Origin: Desulfovibrionaceae bacterium | Lineage (GTDB): Bacteria; Desulfobacterota; Desulfovibrionia; Desulfovibrionales; Desulfovibrionaceae | Assembly: GCA_009773665.1 (NCBI GenBank) | Contig: WSYE01000012.1 | Coordinates: 86,234 to 135,351 of the forward strand | Direction: 5' to 3' | Length of the DNA: 49,118 nt | In this document: positions 8,448-16,993 of the stretch, piece by piece | Layout: each line of letters opens with the position of its first letter | How positions within the stretch are numbered: position 1 is the stretch's first letter | Notes under the pieces: model-generated | Databases searched by the model: none | The model's input: the letters and a program-made list of their open reading frames with translations, nothing else | What the model was told of the DNA's origin: nothing | Program-made: the position numbers and the translations under genes

Positions 8448-9575
8448 ATGGAAATATACCTGATTGGCGGCGCGGTGAGAGACCTCCTGCTCGGAAGGCC
8501 CGTCACCGACCGCGACTACCTTGTCGACCACGCTGACCAAGAATCGTTTCAAGGGCGGTATCCCACGGCCCGCCTGGTCGGCAAGTCCTTTCCCGTGTTC
8601 ATCCTGGACGGGAGCGAATACGCCTGGCCCAGAGGCGGCTCCCTGGAAAAGGATCTGGAGCTTCGCGACCTTACCATCAACGCCATCGCCCTGGACGAAA
8701 ACGGCGTGATCCACGCCCACCCAAAGGCCCTGAACGACCTCCAGGCCGGGATTCTCAGGCCCTGCTCACTATGGTCCATAAACGACGATCCGGTGCGGGC
8801 TTTCCGGGCGGCGCGCTTCGCCGCCCAGTTCCCGGACTTCTCGCCCAGCCCCGAACTTCTGGAGCAGATGCGCGCTGCCGCCCTGAAGGGACGCCTGAAG
8901 AGCCACGCTCCGGAGCGCGTGGGGCGCGAACTGCAAAAAGCCCTTGGCGCGACCAAGCCCTCGCGCTTTTTCGAAATCCTGCGGCTGGCCGGGTGCCTGT
9001 CACCCTGGTTCGACGAAATGCTGGCCTGCTGCGACGTCCCTGCCGGACCGCCTGAATATCACGACAAGGACGCGTTCGGGCACATCTGCCAGGTGATGGA
9101 CGAACTGGCCGGGGACGCACTCATGGTCTGGATGGCCGTGGCGCACGACCTGGGCAAGGCCCTCACTCCGCAGGAGGGTTGGCCGAGCCATCACGGCCAC
9201 GAGAAGCTGGGAAAGATTCCGGCCAGGACGCTGGGCCGCAGGCTGCGGCTGCCCAGGGTGTTCATCGAGGCAGGTGAGATGGCCGCAGTGGAGCACATGC
9301 TGGCGGGCAATTATGACGAGCTGCGCCCAGGCACAAAGGTCGACCTGCTCATGCGCCTGGAGGCCAAGCGGCTCACCTCGCGCATCTTCAAGCTGGCTGC
9401 GGCGGACGGCCATCCGGGGCTCTACACCAAGGCCAAGCGGGATTTGCGAACCATCCTGAAGGTGCGGTTGCCCGACGACAAGCGCGACCTGGGGGAGGCG
9501 TCCGGCGAGATGCTGCGGCAAATGCGCTGTGACGCGCTTGCAGGCACTGACAAACAAAGCCAGACCCACCAATAA
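8448..9575 (+). CDS. cca: CCA-adding tRNA nucleotidyltransferase with HD domain (375 aa)
   Basis: Adds or repairs the 3' CCA of tRNA. The N-terminus holds the nucleotidyltransferase signature GGAVRD (7-12) and the catalytic pair Asp21/Asp23 in DRD. RDLTINAIA follows, then the head/neck region, then an HD phosphohydrolase domain with FGHICQ, VAHDLGKA and HHGHE, as in the E. coli-type enzyme (about 410 residues). The match to the E. coli N-terminus is close (IYL.GGAVRD.LLG.PV.DRD). Divergent from birA: the two starts are only 15 bases apart, so their ribosome sites overlap on opposite strands. The ATG at 8448 has no good SD site. Confidence 0.88.
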   Translation: MEIYLIGGAVRDLLLGRPVTDRDYLVDHADQESFQGRYPTARLVGKSFPVFILDGSEYAWPRGGSLEKDLELRDLTINAIALDENGVIHAHPKALNDLQAGILRPCSLWSINDDPVRAFRAARFAAQFPDFSPSPELLEQMRAAALKGRLKSHAPERVGRELQKALGATKPSRFFEILRLAGCLSPWFDEMLACCDVPAGPPEYHDKDAFGHICQVMDELAGDALMVWMAVAHDLGKALTPQEGWPSHHGHEKLGKIPARTLGRRLRLPRVFIEAGEMAAVEHMLAGNYDELRPGTKVDLLMRLEAKRLTSRIFKLAAADGHPGLYTKAKRDLRTILKVRLPDDKRDLGEASGEMLRQMRCDALAGTDKQSQTHQ

Positions 9576-9890
9576 GCGAAGAGGAGTCACAGCGCACAAA
9601 GCGACTTACACGCGACCTTCCAAGATAAATCACGCGCCACGACACAAAAAAAACGGAAGCATGTCGACACCCCTCCGCAATTACTGTAACAAGCGACCCA
9701 GAGGATTGCCGTTTCTCACGATACAAACCAAGCGACACACCCATATCCATCAGGAATATTTAATACCATTCTCAAGTTGGACTGAGCCTGCTTGAGAGGA
9801 GTTTTCCCTCGCCCTTTGAGAGGATGTTTGCCTCACCCTGGGTTCCAAGGCGCCATGACGGGGACCATTTTTCACACAGGAGCATTTGAC
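9576..9890. other. AT-rich intergenic stretch with an imperfect direct repeat
   Basis: No gene is supported. Base composition falls sharply compared with cca. An imperfect tandem repeat with a 24-base period lies at 9792-9814 and 9816-9838 (each starts TTGAGAGGA; 19 of 23 positions agree) just upstream of the kinase gene. It could be a binding site for a regulator or chance. I see no clear terminator for cca. Confidence 0.4.
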
Positions 9891-11819
9891 ATGAGTGCTG
9901 TACCAAGCGTCCTCATCGTTGATGACAATCCCATAGATATCATAACTATGGGAAATCATCTTTCTACGCTCCACGTAACTATCGCAAAGGCCACATCAGG
10001 GGAAGAAGCCCTAAGGCACTCCAATGAAACACATTTTGCACTAATAATTCTTGACGTCCAGATGCCTAGTATGGACGGCTTTCAACTTGCTCAAAAAATT
10101 CGACACCAACACACAAACAATCACACTCCGATAATATTTGTATCTGCATACAACTCAAACGACATGCAGCTGTTCAAAGGGTATAAATCTGGAGCAATAG
10201 ATTTCATTTTAAAGCCATTCCACCCAGAGATTCTCCTCTCAAAAGTCCGAGTGCTCTTGGAATTACACCAACGGACTCAAGAAGCTCTCGACAACGCAGA
10301 ACAGTTACAATCTCTTCTCGCAGCACAGCAGAAGGCAAATGCCAATCTTCTTCATGAAATATCCTGCCGCGAGTGGGCCGAGAATGCGCTGTTGGAAAGT
10401 GAAAACAAGTTTCGCCTTCTTTTTGAAAACGCCCCCCTCCCCTATCAGTCCCTGGACGAAAACGGGAACCTGCTTGAGGTAAACCGCCTCTGGCTGAGTG
10501 TGCTTGGGTACTCCAAAAGAGAAGTGCTTGGCCGCTGGTTCGGAGAATTTCTTGACGAGAAACATACAGAGCAATTCGAATGCGCCTTCTCGGAATTCAA
10601 GCGAAATCGCACTATCGATGGTGTTGAGTTCAATCTTGTGACGAAAGACGGGAATATTGTCCGCGCAATGTTCAACGGGCGTGTGCAACTCAATGAAAAC
10701 GGCGACACCATAAAAACACACTGCATATTCACTGACATCACCGAACAAAAACGTACACAAGAAGCACTTCGACACAGCGAAGATCGCTATAGAACCATGG
10801 TCGAAGATCAAATTGAACTGGTTAGCCGCTTCACCCCTGATGGCAGATTCACATACGTCAACAACAGTTATTGTCAATTTGTGGGAAAGGCACGAGAAGA
10901 GCTCCTCGGATACAAATGGCAACCAGTAGCCTTTGAGGACGACCTGCAGGATATAAACGATAAAATCGCCACCATATCCCCGGACAATCCCATTGTCACA
11001 ATCGAAAACCGCATAATAAACGCCAACAAAGAGGCGCGTTGGATACAGTTTTCAAACAGAGCTTTTTTTGACGACAAAGGAACTATTGTCGAGATACAGT
11101 CAGTTGGAAGGGACATTACCGAACGAATACTTGCGGAGAATTTCCGAGACAATGTCGAGCACATCATAAAACACGACATAAAATCGCCCCTAATCGGGCT
11201 CCACAGCATTGCTCAACTTATCATGGAGGAGCGGCTAAGCGATTCCATGCGTTCACTGATCCCAGGACTTTTGCATGCTGTTCGACAAGTGATCAGCCTC
11301 GTTGATTCATCCGAAAAGATGATTAGGATGGAGAAGAGTGACTATCTCCCACAGAATGAATGGTTTGACCTGCGGAATGTCATGGTCAGCGTTGAGTTAT
11401 CACTCAAATATTTGTCAGATCAAAAACAAATACCGTTGATTTTCTCAGGAGTTCTTGGCACAAACATGCATGATAGCGACGTATTGCTATTCGGGGAAGA
11501 AGCACTCATTGAAGATGCCATCATGAATTTAGTCAAAAATGCAATTGAGGCGTCTCCGACAGGAAGCCACGTAACCATTTCCTTGGAAATATCCAAAAAT
11601 GAACAATGCATTTCAATACACAATTTCGGCGTAATCCCTAAATCGATTCGTGATAATTTTTTTGAAAAGTACACCACTTTTGGCAAACATCATGGAACTG
11701 GCCTGGGCACCTACTCCGCGCAACTCATCGCCAAGGCGCATGGCGGTAGGGTCGAATTCACAACATCAGACGAGGCAGGAACAACACTCACCATTATTCT
11801 ACCCATTTCAAACCAGTAG
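9891..11819 (+). CDS. Hybrid signalling protein: receiver, two PAS domains, histidine kinase (642 aa)
   Basis: A cytoplasmic sensor kinase without membrane segments. The receiver at about 1-125 has DD at 11-12, phospho-acceptor Asp55 in LILDVQMPSMDG, and Lys in KPF. A short helical linker, then PAS-1 (about 185-305) and PAS-2 (about 310-430) follow. The kinase H-box is HDIKSPL (His428), and the ATP-binding domain shows N-box LVKNAIEAS and G-box GTGLGTYSA. All catalytic residues appear intact. ATG 9891 has AGGAG upstream. Codons are AT-rich compared with both neighbours, suggesting recent acquisition. No output or partner regulator gene lies beside it. The stimulus is unknown; the PAS domains could bind a cofactor or small ligand. 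Confidence 0.85.
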   Translation: MSAVPSVLIVDDNPIDIITMGNHLSTLHVTIAKATSGEEALRHSNETHFALIILDVQMPSMDGFQLAQKIRHQHTNNHTPIIFVSAYNSNDMQLFKGYKSGAIDFILKPFHPEILLSKVRVLLELHQRTQEALDNAEQLQSLLAAQQKANANLLHEISCREWAENALLESENKFRLLFENAPLPYQSLDENGNLLEVNRLWLSVLGYSKREVLGRWFGEFLDEKHTEQFECAFSEFKRNRTIDGVEFNLVTKDGNIVRAMFNGRVQLNENGDTIKTHCIFTDITEQKRTQEALRHSEDRYRTMVEDQIELVSRFTPDGRFTYVNNSYCQFVGKAREELLGYKWQPVAFEDDLQDINDKIATISPDNPIVTIENRIINANKEARWIQFSNRAFFDDKGTIVEIQSVGRDITERILAENFRDNVEHIIKHDIKSPLIGLHSIAQLIMEERLSDSMRSLIPGLLHAVRQVISLVDSSEKMIRMEKSDYLPQNEWFDLRNVMVSVELSLKYLSDQKQIPLIFSGVLGTNMHDSDVLLFGEEALIEDAIMNLVKNAIEASPTGSHVTISLEISKNEQCISIHNFGVIPKSIRDNFFEKYTTFGKHHGTGLGTYSAQLIAKAHGGRVEFTTSDEAGTTLTIILPISNQ

Positions 11820-11886
11820 TGCCATCACTCGCCAACAACACGTCCTCCTTGATTTCAGAGATTTGCCCGCAAGTAATCGCCCCCCC

Positions 11887-13551
11887 CTACCACCCCGCCT
11901 GCTCCACGGCGTAGAACTCACCGTGGCCGGGAAACACCATGGCGCGGCCTCCCTTGGCGTGCTGTTCCAGGCTGACGTCGGCCATGAAGTTACGCAGCAT
12001 CCCCATTTCCTTGGCGAAGATCCCCGAATCCGTGTTGGTGCTGGTCAGCAGCGACTTGTGCACCGAGAGCGCGTCCCGGTCGCGGGGCGACATGCTGGCC
12101 GCGTCCAGCAGGTAGTCGCCCGTAAACAGAAAGCCCCGCTGCGGGTTGAAGTAGAACACCTGCGCCGCCGCATGGCCGCCCAGGCTCTCCAGGGCCAGAA
12201 GCTCCAGGTCCCCCACCCGTATGCGCCCGATCACCTTGAAGCCGCCCAGCATGTCCGGCGTGTCATGGCCTAGGGACTCGAACGCTTCGATGCTCCCAGG
12301 CGCCACCAGCCCGGAAAGCCGCCCCACCAGCCGGGTGAAAGGGCGATTGATGCCAGAAAGCGGCCCGCGCCCCAGGGTGCGGTCCTCCTGCTCGAACACC
12401 AAGGCGGCGTCGGGGTGCATGAGCACCCTGGCCCCGTACTGCGCCTGGAGCCGCCCGGCCCAGCCTGCGTGATCCGCGTCCGGATGGGTGGCCAGCACTG
12501 TGTTGATGCGCGAGGGGTCGAACCCGTGCGCGCCGAGCCAGCCCATCACGTCCTCGAAGTAGATTCCGAAATTCGTATCCAGCATGGCCATTCCGCCCGG
12601 ATGGCACAGCAGGTAACTGTTGGCCCCCTCCGGGCAGGATAGCATGTACATGCCCACCTGTTCGCTCAGGCGCACCGGGCCGGACAGGCGCAAGGTGAAG
12701 CGGTCCCCGGTGCTGCCCAGCGCCAGCGCGGCCAGGCGCAGAATGTTGGCGAACACCTCCGAGGCGGCCAGGGCCTCGCCCGAGACGCCAGAGGCGCTCC
12801 GGAATTCCGCCAGGGCCTGGCGCACCGCCTGCGACGTGCCGAACAGCTCGTCCAGGCTGTTCATGCGCTCCGGCGGCAGCACCGCGCGCAGCTTGAAAAG
12901 AAACGCCTCCACGCCGGAGAGCCCCAGAGCCTCGTCTACGTCCGCGTCCCGGTCGCCGCGCCACAGCACGTGGTAATGGTATCCGGCGCGCGTGAGCTCA
13001 CTTAAGAGTTCGGACACCTCGCGCGCTCCGCTGGTGGCCACGGAGGCCTCGGCCATGTCCGGGTCCTGGGCCATGTCGTAGCACATATGGATGACGTTGG
13101 CCCCAAACGCCCGGAAACGTCCGGCCAGCGCGGCCAGGGTGCCGGGCCGGTTCTGAACGGCCACCTTGAAGCTGAGCACCCCGGCCATATCGGTGATGGA
13201 CAGGGGCTCCTCTTCCGAGGGCGCGACCCCGGAGACTTGCGCCGCGTCGGGCAGATGCCCCAGCGCGGCCAGCGAATCGAGCACCGCCGCCAGCTGCGAG
13301 GCCTGGGAAGCGGCAAGCGAGAGCTCCACGCGGTGCGGGTTGCGGCCACGGTCGAACAGCAGACGCTCGATGTTGACACCCTGGCCCGCCGCCAGATCGG
13401 CCAGATCAGCCAGCGCGCCCGGCTTGTCGGGAAACCAGGCCACAAAGCTCGCCAGCCAGGAGCCTTCGCGCCGGGCCAGGGTGCACAGGGGGGCGTCGGT
13501 CACGGTGCCGTCAGGCGTGCACGACGCGGGGGTATTCGAGCGGGGTTCCAT
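11887..13551 (-). CDS. ACT-ACT-metallo-beta-lactamase fusion, function unknown (554 aa)
   Basis: Three parts are visible. The first ACT-like domain (about 20-100) contains FPDKPGALADLADL and GVNIERLLFDRG. The second (about 120-200) contains VQNRPGTLAALAGRFRAFGANV. ACT domains usually bind amino acids or related ligands. After a helical linker, a metallo-beta-lactamase fold (about 290-550) has THPDADHAGW, where the common HxHxDH motif has Asp as its second ligand, then GGHAA, FTGDYL and FPGHGEF. This is a plausible di-metal hydrolase or oxidoreductase core regulated by ACT ligand binding, but neither substrate nor ligand can be named. The ATG at 13551 has AAGGAGA seven bases upstream. It is transcribed divergently from the thioesterase gene and convergently with the hybrid kinase. 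Confidence 0.75.
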   Translation of the reverse strand: MEPRSNTPASCTPDGTVTDAPLCTLARREGSWLASFVAWFPDKPGALADLADLAAGQGVNIERLLFDRGRNPHRVELSLAASQASQLAAVLDSLAALGHLPDAAQVSGVAPSEEEPLSITDMAGVLSFKVAVQNRPGTLAALAGRFRAFGANVIHMCYDMAQDPDMAEASVATSGAREVSELLSELTRAGYHYHVLWRGDRDADVDEALGLSGVEAFLFKLRAVLPPERMNSLDELFGTSQAVRQALAEFRSASGVSGEALAASEVFANILRLAALALGSTGDRFTLRLSGPVRLSEQVGMYMLSCPEGANSYLLCHPGGMAMLDTNFGIYFEDVMGWLGAHGFDPSRINTVLATHPDADHAGWAGRLQAQYGARVLMHPDAALVFEQEDRTLGRGPLSGINRPFTRLVGRLSGLVAPGSIEAFESLGHDTPDMLGGFKVIGRIRVGDLELLALESLGGHAAAQVFYFNPQRGFLFTGDYLLDAASMSPRDRDALSVHKSLLTSTNTDSGIFAKEMGMLRNFMADVSLEQHAKGGRAMVFPGHGEFYAVEQAGW

Positions 13552-13685
13552 TGCCGTCTCCTTGATATCTGCGATGGCTCAAGACCGGGATTGCACGCCT
13601 CCCCTGCCTGGGCTAGGGTGGCGTACTGAAATAAATGCACATTTCTCATCATGTTTTTCAAGCGCGTGGCGCGAGTGAGGTGGAT

Positions 13686-14177
13686 ATGGACGAACCCCAG
13701 ACGCTTGGCAAGCCCGTGGCGGCCAGCCACACCGAACTGTCCGTGGCCATGCTCCCGCAGGACGCCAATCCTTACGGCTCCATCCACGGGGGCGTCATCC
13801 TCAAGCACATCGACGCGGCGGCCGCCATGGCCGCAATGCGCCACTGCCGCTGCAACGCCGTCACCGTGGCCATCGACAGCGTGAGCTTCCTGGCTCCGTC
13901 GCGCGTGGGGGAACTGGTCACGTTCAAGGCCCAGGTGAACCACGTGGGGCGCTCCTCCATGGAGGTCGGCGTGCGGGTGGAGTCGGAGAACCTGTTCTCC
14001 GGCGACGTGCGCCACACGGCTACCGCCTACCTGACTTTCGTGGCCATGGGGCAGGACGCGCGCCCCATCCCGGCTCCGCCGCTTATTCTTGAAACCGACG
14101 AGGACCGCCGCCGCAACGACGCCGCCCAAAAACGGCGTGAGATGCGCCGCTGCTGCGAGCTGCCCTCAGAGCGCTAG
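13686..14177 (+). CDS. Acyl-CoA thioesterase, hotdog fold, YciA/BACH type (163 aa)
   Basis: Hydrolyses acyl-CoA to free acid and CoA in the cytoplasm; chain preference is unknown. The hotdog signature NPYGSIHGGVILKHID is near the N-terminus, followed by CNAVTVAIDSVSFLAP and GELVTFKAQVNHVGRSSMEVGV, a close match to the YciA/cytosolic thioesterase family in length and motif order. The C-terminal tail is charged and arginine-rich. ATG 13686 has GAGG a few bases upstream; an in-frame ATG at 13635 has no ribosome site and precedes a non-family segment. It shares a roughly 130-base promoter region with the divergent ACT-MBL gene. Confidence 0.85.
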   Translation: MDEPQTLGKPVAASHTELSVAMLPQDANPYGSIHGGVILKHIDAAAAMAAMRHCRCNAVTVAIDSVSFLAPSRVGELVTFKAQVNHVGRSSMEVGVRVESENLFSGDVRHTATAYLTFVAMGQDARPIPAPPLILETDEDRRRNDAAQKRREMRRCCELPSER

Positions 14178-14690
14178 GGTCGCCTCCTCAAACACGTATT
14201 CTTGCATTTTTGGAACGCCGAACAGGATCGGCACGCTGCTCATCAAAGGGTGTTCCTGACCCGACCCCCGGAACCGTGGCGTCGCTCCCGTTCATCACGT
14301 ACGCAAAGCGGCTTGGCGCTTAATAGCCCCTACCAGTTGGCGCGGGGGCCTTTCACTGCATCCGCCCGCAGCAACACCCACGTTCCACCATCACAGGACG
14401 AGGCAGGCGTTGCGCCTGCCACGCCTCCAGGCATCGGCATCCCTCCGCTGTACACGCCTTGCGCCCAGACGACTCTCGTCTTCACAGCCGCAAACCGTAC
14501 CTGACGCCCCTCCCTTGTCCGCACCATGCGTCTAAACGAAGCAATTATCATTGCATGATAATTCATCATCCCACGACTCTTTCAGAGTGAAAAATGCGTA
14601 CCCATCCAGGAATTCTAAAATTTTTTATTCATCATATTAACATGTTAAGACCATGCAATAAACGGCATGGTTGTTGTAATACGCAATACC
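14178..14690. other. Intergenic region with several palindromes
   Basis: No convincing gene. The first 340 bases are mixed GC and include the hairpin GGCAGGCG/CGCCTGCC at about 14402-14420 without a T run. The last 150 are AT-rich and contain three inverted repeats: ATTATCA-TTGCA-TGATAAT (14544-14562), the perfect 12-mer TTAACATGTTAA (14637-14648), and CCATGC/GCATGG (14651-14670). This is probably the control region of the following amphi-Trp gene. Confidence 0.45.
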
Positions 14691-15332
14691 ATGAAGCACA
14701 CCGCGAAGAAGAAAGAACTCGCCCTGAAGGGACGGATTCACCGATCGGATCTGACCGTTCTATTCGAAGGGATGCTGAGGGACTTCAAGAAAGGCAGCAT
14801 CCGCGTCGGCGAAGGCACGGAAGGCGTGACCCTCGCGCTGGCAGACAATCTTGATTTCGAGATCCGGGCGGACATCGGCAAGGGCAGGCAGAAGCTGGTT
14901 ATTGAACTCAAGTGGGATGGCGAAGCGGAACAATTCCAGTGGCAGGAGTCGTCTTTCCAGGCCGCCTCAAAAGCAAATTCTGGCCCGGTCCGTCCTGGGG
15001 CATCGAGATCTGGCGGCGGGGCCAACGCCTTGGTCAATACGCAAGAGACGGTCCTCACCAACGAAGAGAGGCTGTTCTTCAGCTGTGAAGGGAACATGTT
15101 CTTCACAAACGCCTCGCACGCCAGGAAGGACCTTCTGGGCAAGCACGTCTACAACTTCGCCAACGAAATAGTCGGCACCGTGGAAGACCTCATCCTGACG
15201 CCCGACCAGGGCGTCTCCTCGGCAGTCGTCGGCACAGGCGACGCCCTGGGCAAGTTCAAGCGCGATCTGGTCATTCCCGTTGAACAGCTCATTGTTCAGA
15301 ACAACCGCCTTGTATTTGCCGGCACAAGCTAG
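14691..15332 (+). CDS. Amphi-Trp domain / PRC-barrel domain fusion protein (213 aa)
   Basis: The N-terminal region (about 5-80) fits the small amphi-Trp domain family: KKELALKGRIHRSDL, a glycine-containing turn, then LVIELKWDGE with the typical tryptophan. A linker rich in Ala, Ser and Gly (about 85-110) and a middle segment lead to a PRC-barrel-like domain (about 145-213) containing LLGKHVYNFANEIVGTVEDL and DLVIPVEQLIVQNNRLVF. No signal peptide, so cytoplasmic. The last domain is clearly paralogous to the next gene's product, with the same motif order and spacing. Neither possible ATG (14667, 14691) has an SD site; 14691 is chosen because family members begin just before the KK-rich strand. 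The role is unknown; PRC barrels occur in RNA-processing, photosynthetic and stress proteins. Confidence 0.7.
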   Translation: MKHTAKKKELALKGRIHRSDLTVLFEGMLRDFKKGSIRVGEGTEGVTLALADNLDFEIRADIGKGRQKLVIELKWDGEAEQFQWQESSFQAASKANSGPVRPGASRSGGGANALVNTQETVLTNEERLFFSCEGNMFFTNASHARKDLLGKHVYNFANEIVGTVEDLILTPDQGVSSAVVGTGDALGKFKRDLVIPVEQLIVQNNRLVFAGTS

Positions 15333-15439
15333 GAAGCCGCCACCGCCCCTGGCCATACGAGGACAAGTGGGCCGTCCCCGCAGTCCGACGGGAAATGACG
15401 CCCTCTCCTGCCCTTCGGAAGGCTCAGATTGGTCACGGC

Positions 15440-15454
15440 TGGCACTCCTCTTGG
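15440..15454 (+). promoter_or_regulatory. Candidate sigma-54 promoter upstream of exported PRC-barrel gene
   Basis: TGGCAC-N5-TTGG. The -24 element is perfect and the spacing is correct, but the -12 element has G where the consensus has C (TTGC). A start site near 15466 would give a leader of about 28 bases before the ATG at 15494. Confidence 0.35.
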
Positions 15455-15493
15455 CGCCGGATGAAATCACACCTTGTAACAGAGGAGAAAATC

Positions 15494-15895
15494 ATGAAGT
15501 TTTATTGCAAATCTGTTGTCGCAGCCATGATCCTGTCGCTTTCCCTGGCTGCTGGTGCAGCTGTGGCCCAAACCACGCCTGTCGTCGGCACCATCGGCAT
15601 CACCCCCGACGAGGTCAAGGTTCTGGCCAAGGGCTGGAGCATCAAGAAGGACATCCTGAGCAAGGACGTCTACAACGAAGCGAGTGAAAAAGTCGGCGTC
15701 ATCGAAGACATCATTGTGACGCCCGACAAGGCCCTGTCCTACTCCATTGTCAGCACCGGCGGTTTCCTGGGCATGGCGAAGCACGACGTGGTCATTCCCG
15801 TCAACCAGCTCAAGATTCAGAACAAGCGCATCGTGCTGCCCGGCGCGACCAAGGAAGCCGTCAAGGCCATGCCTGAGTTCAAGTACGCCGAGTAA
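15494..15895 (+). CDS. Exported PRC-barrel domain protein (133 aa)
   Basis: A Sec-type signal peptide (MKFYCKSVVAAM, hydrophobic core, cleavage probably after AAVAQ near residue 26) sends this protein to the periplasm. The mature part is essentially one PRC-barrel-like domain: DVYNEASEKVGVIEDIIVTP, then HDVVIPVNQLKIQNKRIVLPG. It aligns along its length with the C-terminal domain of the preceding gene (KDxLxKxVYNxxxExVGxxEDxIxTPD, then IPVxQLxIQNxRxV), so the two arose by duplication, one fused to an amphi-Trp domain and kept inside, the other exported. The ATG at 15494 has AGAGGAG eight bases upstream. It is separated from its paralogue by about 160 bases with its own promoter candidate. Confidence 0.8.
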   Translation: MKFYCKSVVAAMILSLSLAAGAAVAQTTPVVGTIGITPDEVKVLAKGWSIKKDILSKDVYNEASEKVGVIEDIIVTPDKALSYSIVSTGGFLGMAKHDVVIPVNQLKIQNKRIVLPGATKEAVKAMPEFKYAE

Positions 15896-16219
15896 ACGAG
15901 CCTGACAGCCCGTTAGAAAGTCAATTCTTGCAGCCTGTTCAAAAAACTCGCTGGCAAGGCGCTGGAAAAAGTCAAGCCCGATAAGTATTTGACATACGAG
16001 AGGGTTTGGCTTTTTCCATGCAACGCGGCCAGCGGCCCCCCCCGTGTGAGCGGCAGGGGTACGCGATTGCAGCCCCATGTGATGAGGCCTGACGCCTGAG
16101 ATTCTTCGAGTCCCAGAGTCGGCCTCATCGTTTTTGTCGGCAGGACCTCTTGCGCTTGCCATCCCTGCCTGCGAAAGGTACATCGCCGCTGCCTTCCCGA
16201 CCACCGCGCGAGGATTTTC
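15896..16219. other. Intergenic stretch downstream of the PRC-barrel gene
   Basis: No coding region is supported. Apart from the hairpin at 16081-16135 (listed separately), there is a C-run (eight C around 16039) and otherwise nothing I can assign. Confidence 0.4.
16081..16135 (+). terminator. Possible terminator before the TtcA-like gene
   Basis: GATGAGGCC (16081-16089) pairs with GGCCTCATC (16121-16129), followed by G and five T. The 31-base loop may fold further. It is 185 bases past the PRC-barrel stop and 85 bases before the next start, so it could equally be a structured leader. Confidence 0.4.
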
Positions 16220-16981
16220 ATGTCTTTCAAACGCATCAAAGAAGAAAAGGCCACCTACGCCCAAAAGGTCTGCGTGGGCCAGACCGGCAAGCTCATGCGC
16301 CAGTTGGAGATGCTCTCTCCCGGCTCGAAAGTGGGCGTGGCCATATCCGGCGGCGTGGACAGCTTCGTCATGCTAAACGTCTTGCGCCTGCGACAGCGCA
16401 TCGTGCCGTTCAAATTCGACGTGCTGGCCCTGCACGTGAACCCAGGCTTCGACCCGGCCTCGCACCTGCCGCTCATTGACTGGTGCGCCGACAAGGGCGT
16501 GGCCCTGCACGCCGAGGTCACCGACCACGGCCCCAAAGCCCACTCCCCCGAGAACCGCAAGGCCTCCGCCTGCTTCTACTGCGCCATGCTGCGGCGCACC
16601 CGGCTCTTCCAGCTGTGCGAACGCTACGGCCTGACGCATCTGGCCATCGGCCATAACGCCGACGATCTGGTGGTCACCTTCTTCATGAACCTGTTCCAGA
16701 CCGGCAGAGTCCAGGGGCTCTCCGCGTCAGAGCCGTTCTTCGGGGGCAAGCTCCAGATGATCCGGCCCATGCTCACCGTGGAGAAGGAGCACATCAAGCG
16801 CGCCGCCAGGCAGTGGGGCCTGCCCATCTGGTCCAACCCCTGCCCGTCCGCAGGCAACACCCGCCGCTCCGACTTCGAGGGCTGGCTCAAGGAGATGTTC
16901 GCCAGGGACAAGCGCTTCCGGGCCAACTCCTTCGGCGCGCTTACCCGCTGGCAGCTTGACAGCGGCCTGCGCCCCGCCTAA
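16220..16981 (+). CDS. TtcA-like PP-loop tRNA thiolation protein (253 aa)
   Basis: PP-loop ATPase of the tRNA 2-thiocytidine/thiouridine synthetase superfamily; adenylates a tRNA base before sulfur insertion. Visible are the PP-loop SGGVDS (about 44-49), a CxxC pair in ACFYCAMLRR, the GHNADDLVVTFFMNL motif and a third cysteine in NPCPSAGNTRR, the set that holds an iron-sulfur cluster in TtcA. TtcA itself has SGGKDS and C-x2-C later in the chain, so the exact base modified is uncertain. ATG 16220 has GAGG six bases upstream. Length is slightly below E. coli TtcA (about 311). Confidence 0.78.
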   Translation: MSFKRIKEEKATYAQKVCVGQTGKLMRQLEMLSPGSKVGVAISGGVDSFVMLNVLRLRQRIVPFKFDVLALHVNPGFDPASHLPLIDWCADKGVALHAEVTDHGPKAHSPENRKASACFYCAMLRRTRLFQLCERYGLTHLAIGHNADDLVVTFFMNLFQTGRVQGLSASEPFFGGKLQMIRPMLTVEKEHIKRAARQWGLPIWSNPCPSAGNTRRSDFEGWLKEMFARDKRFRANSFGALTRWQLDSGLRPA

Positions 16982-16993
16982 ATTTCTCTTTTA

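Noticed and set aside
9529..9795. Small plus-strand frame after cca
   Set aside because: Overlaps the end of cca, no ribosome site, no family features.
14202..14504. Plus-strand frame in the gap before the amphi-Trp gene
   Set aside because: No ribosome site; composition is not protein-like.
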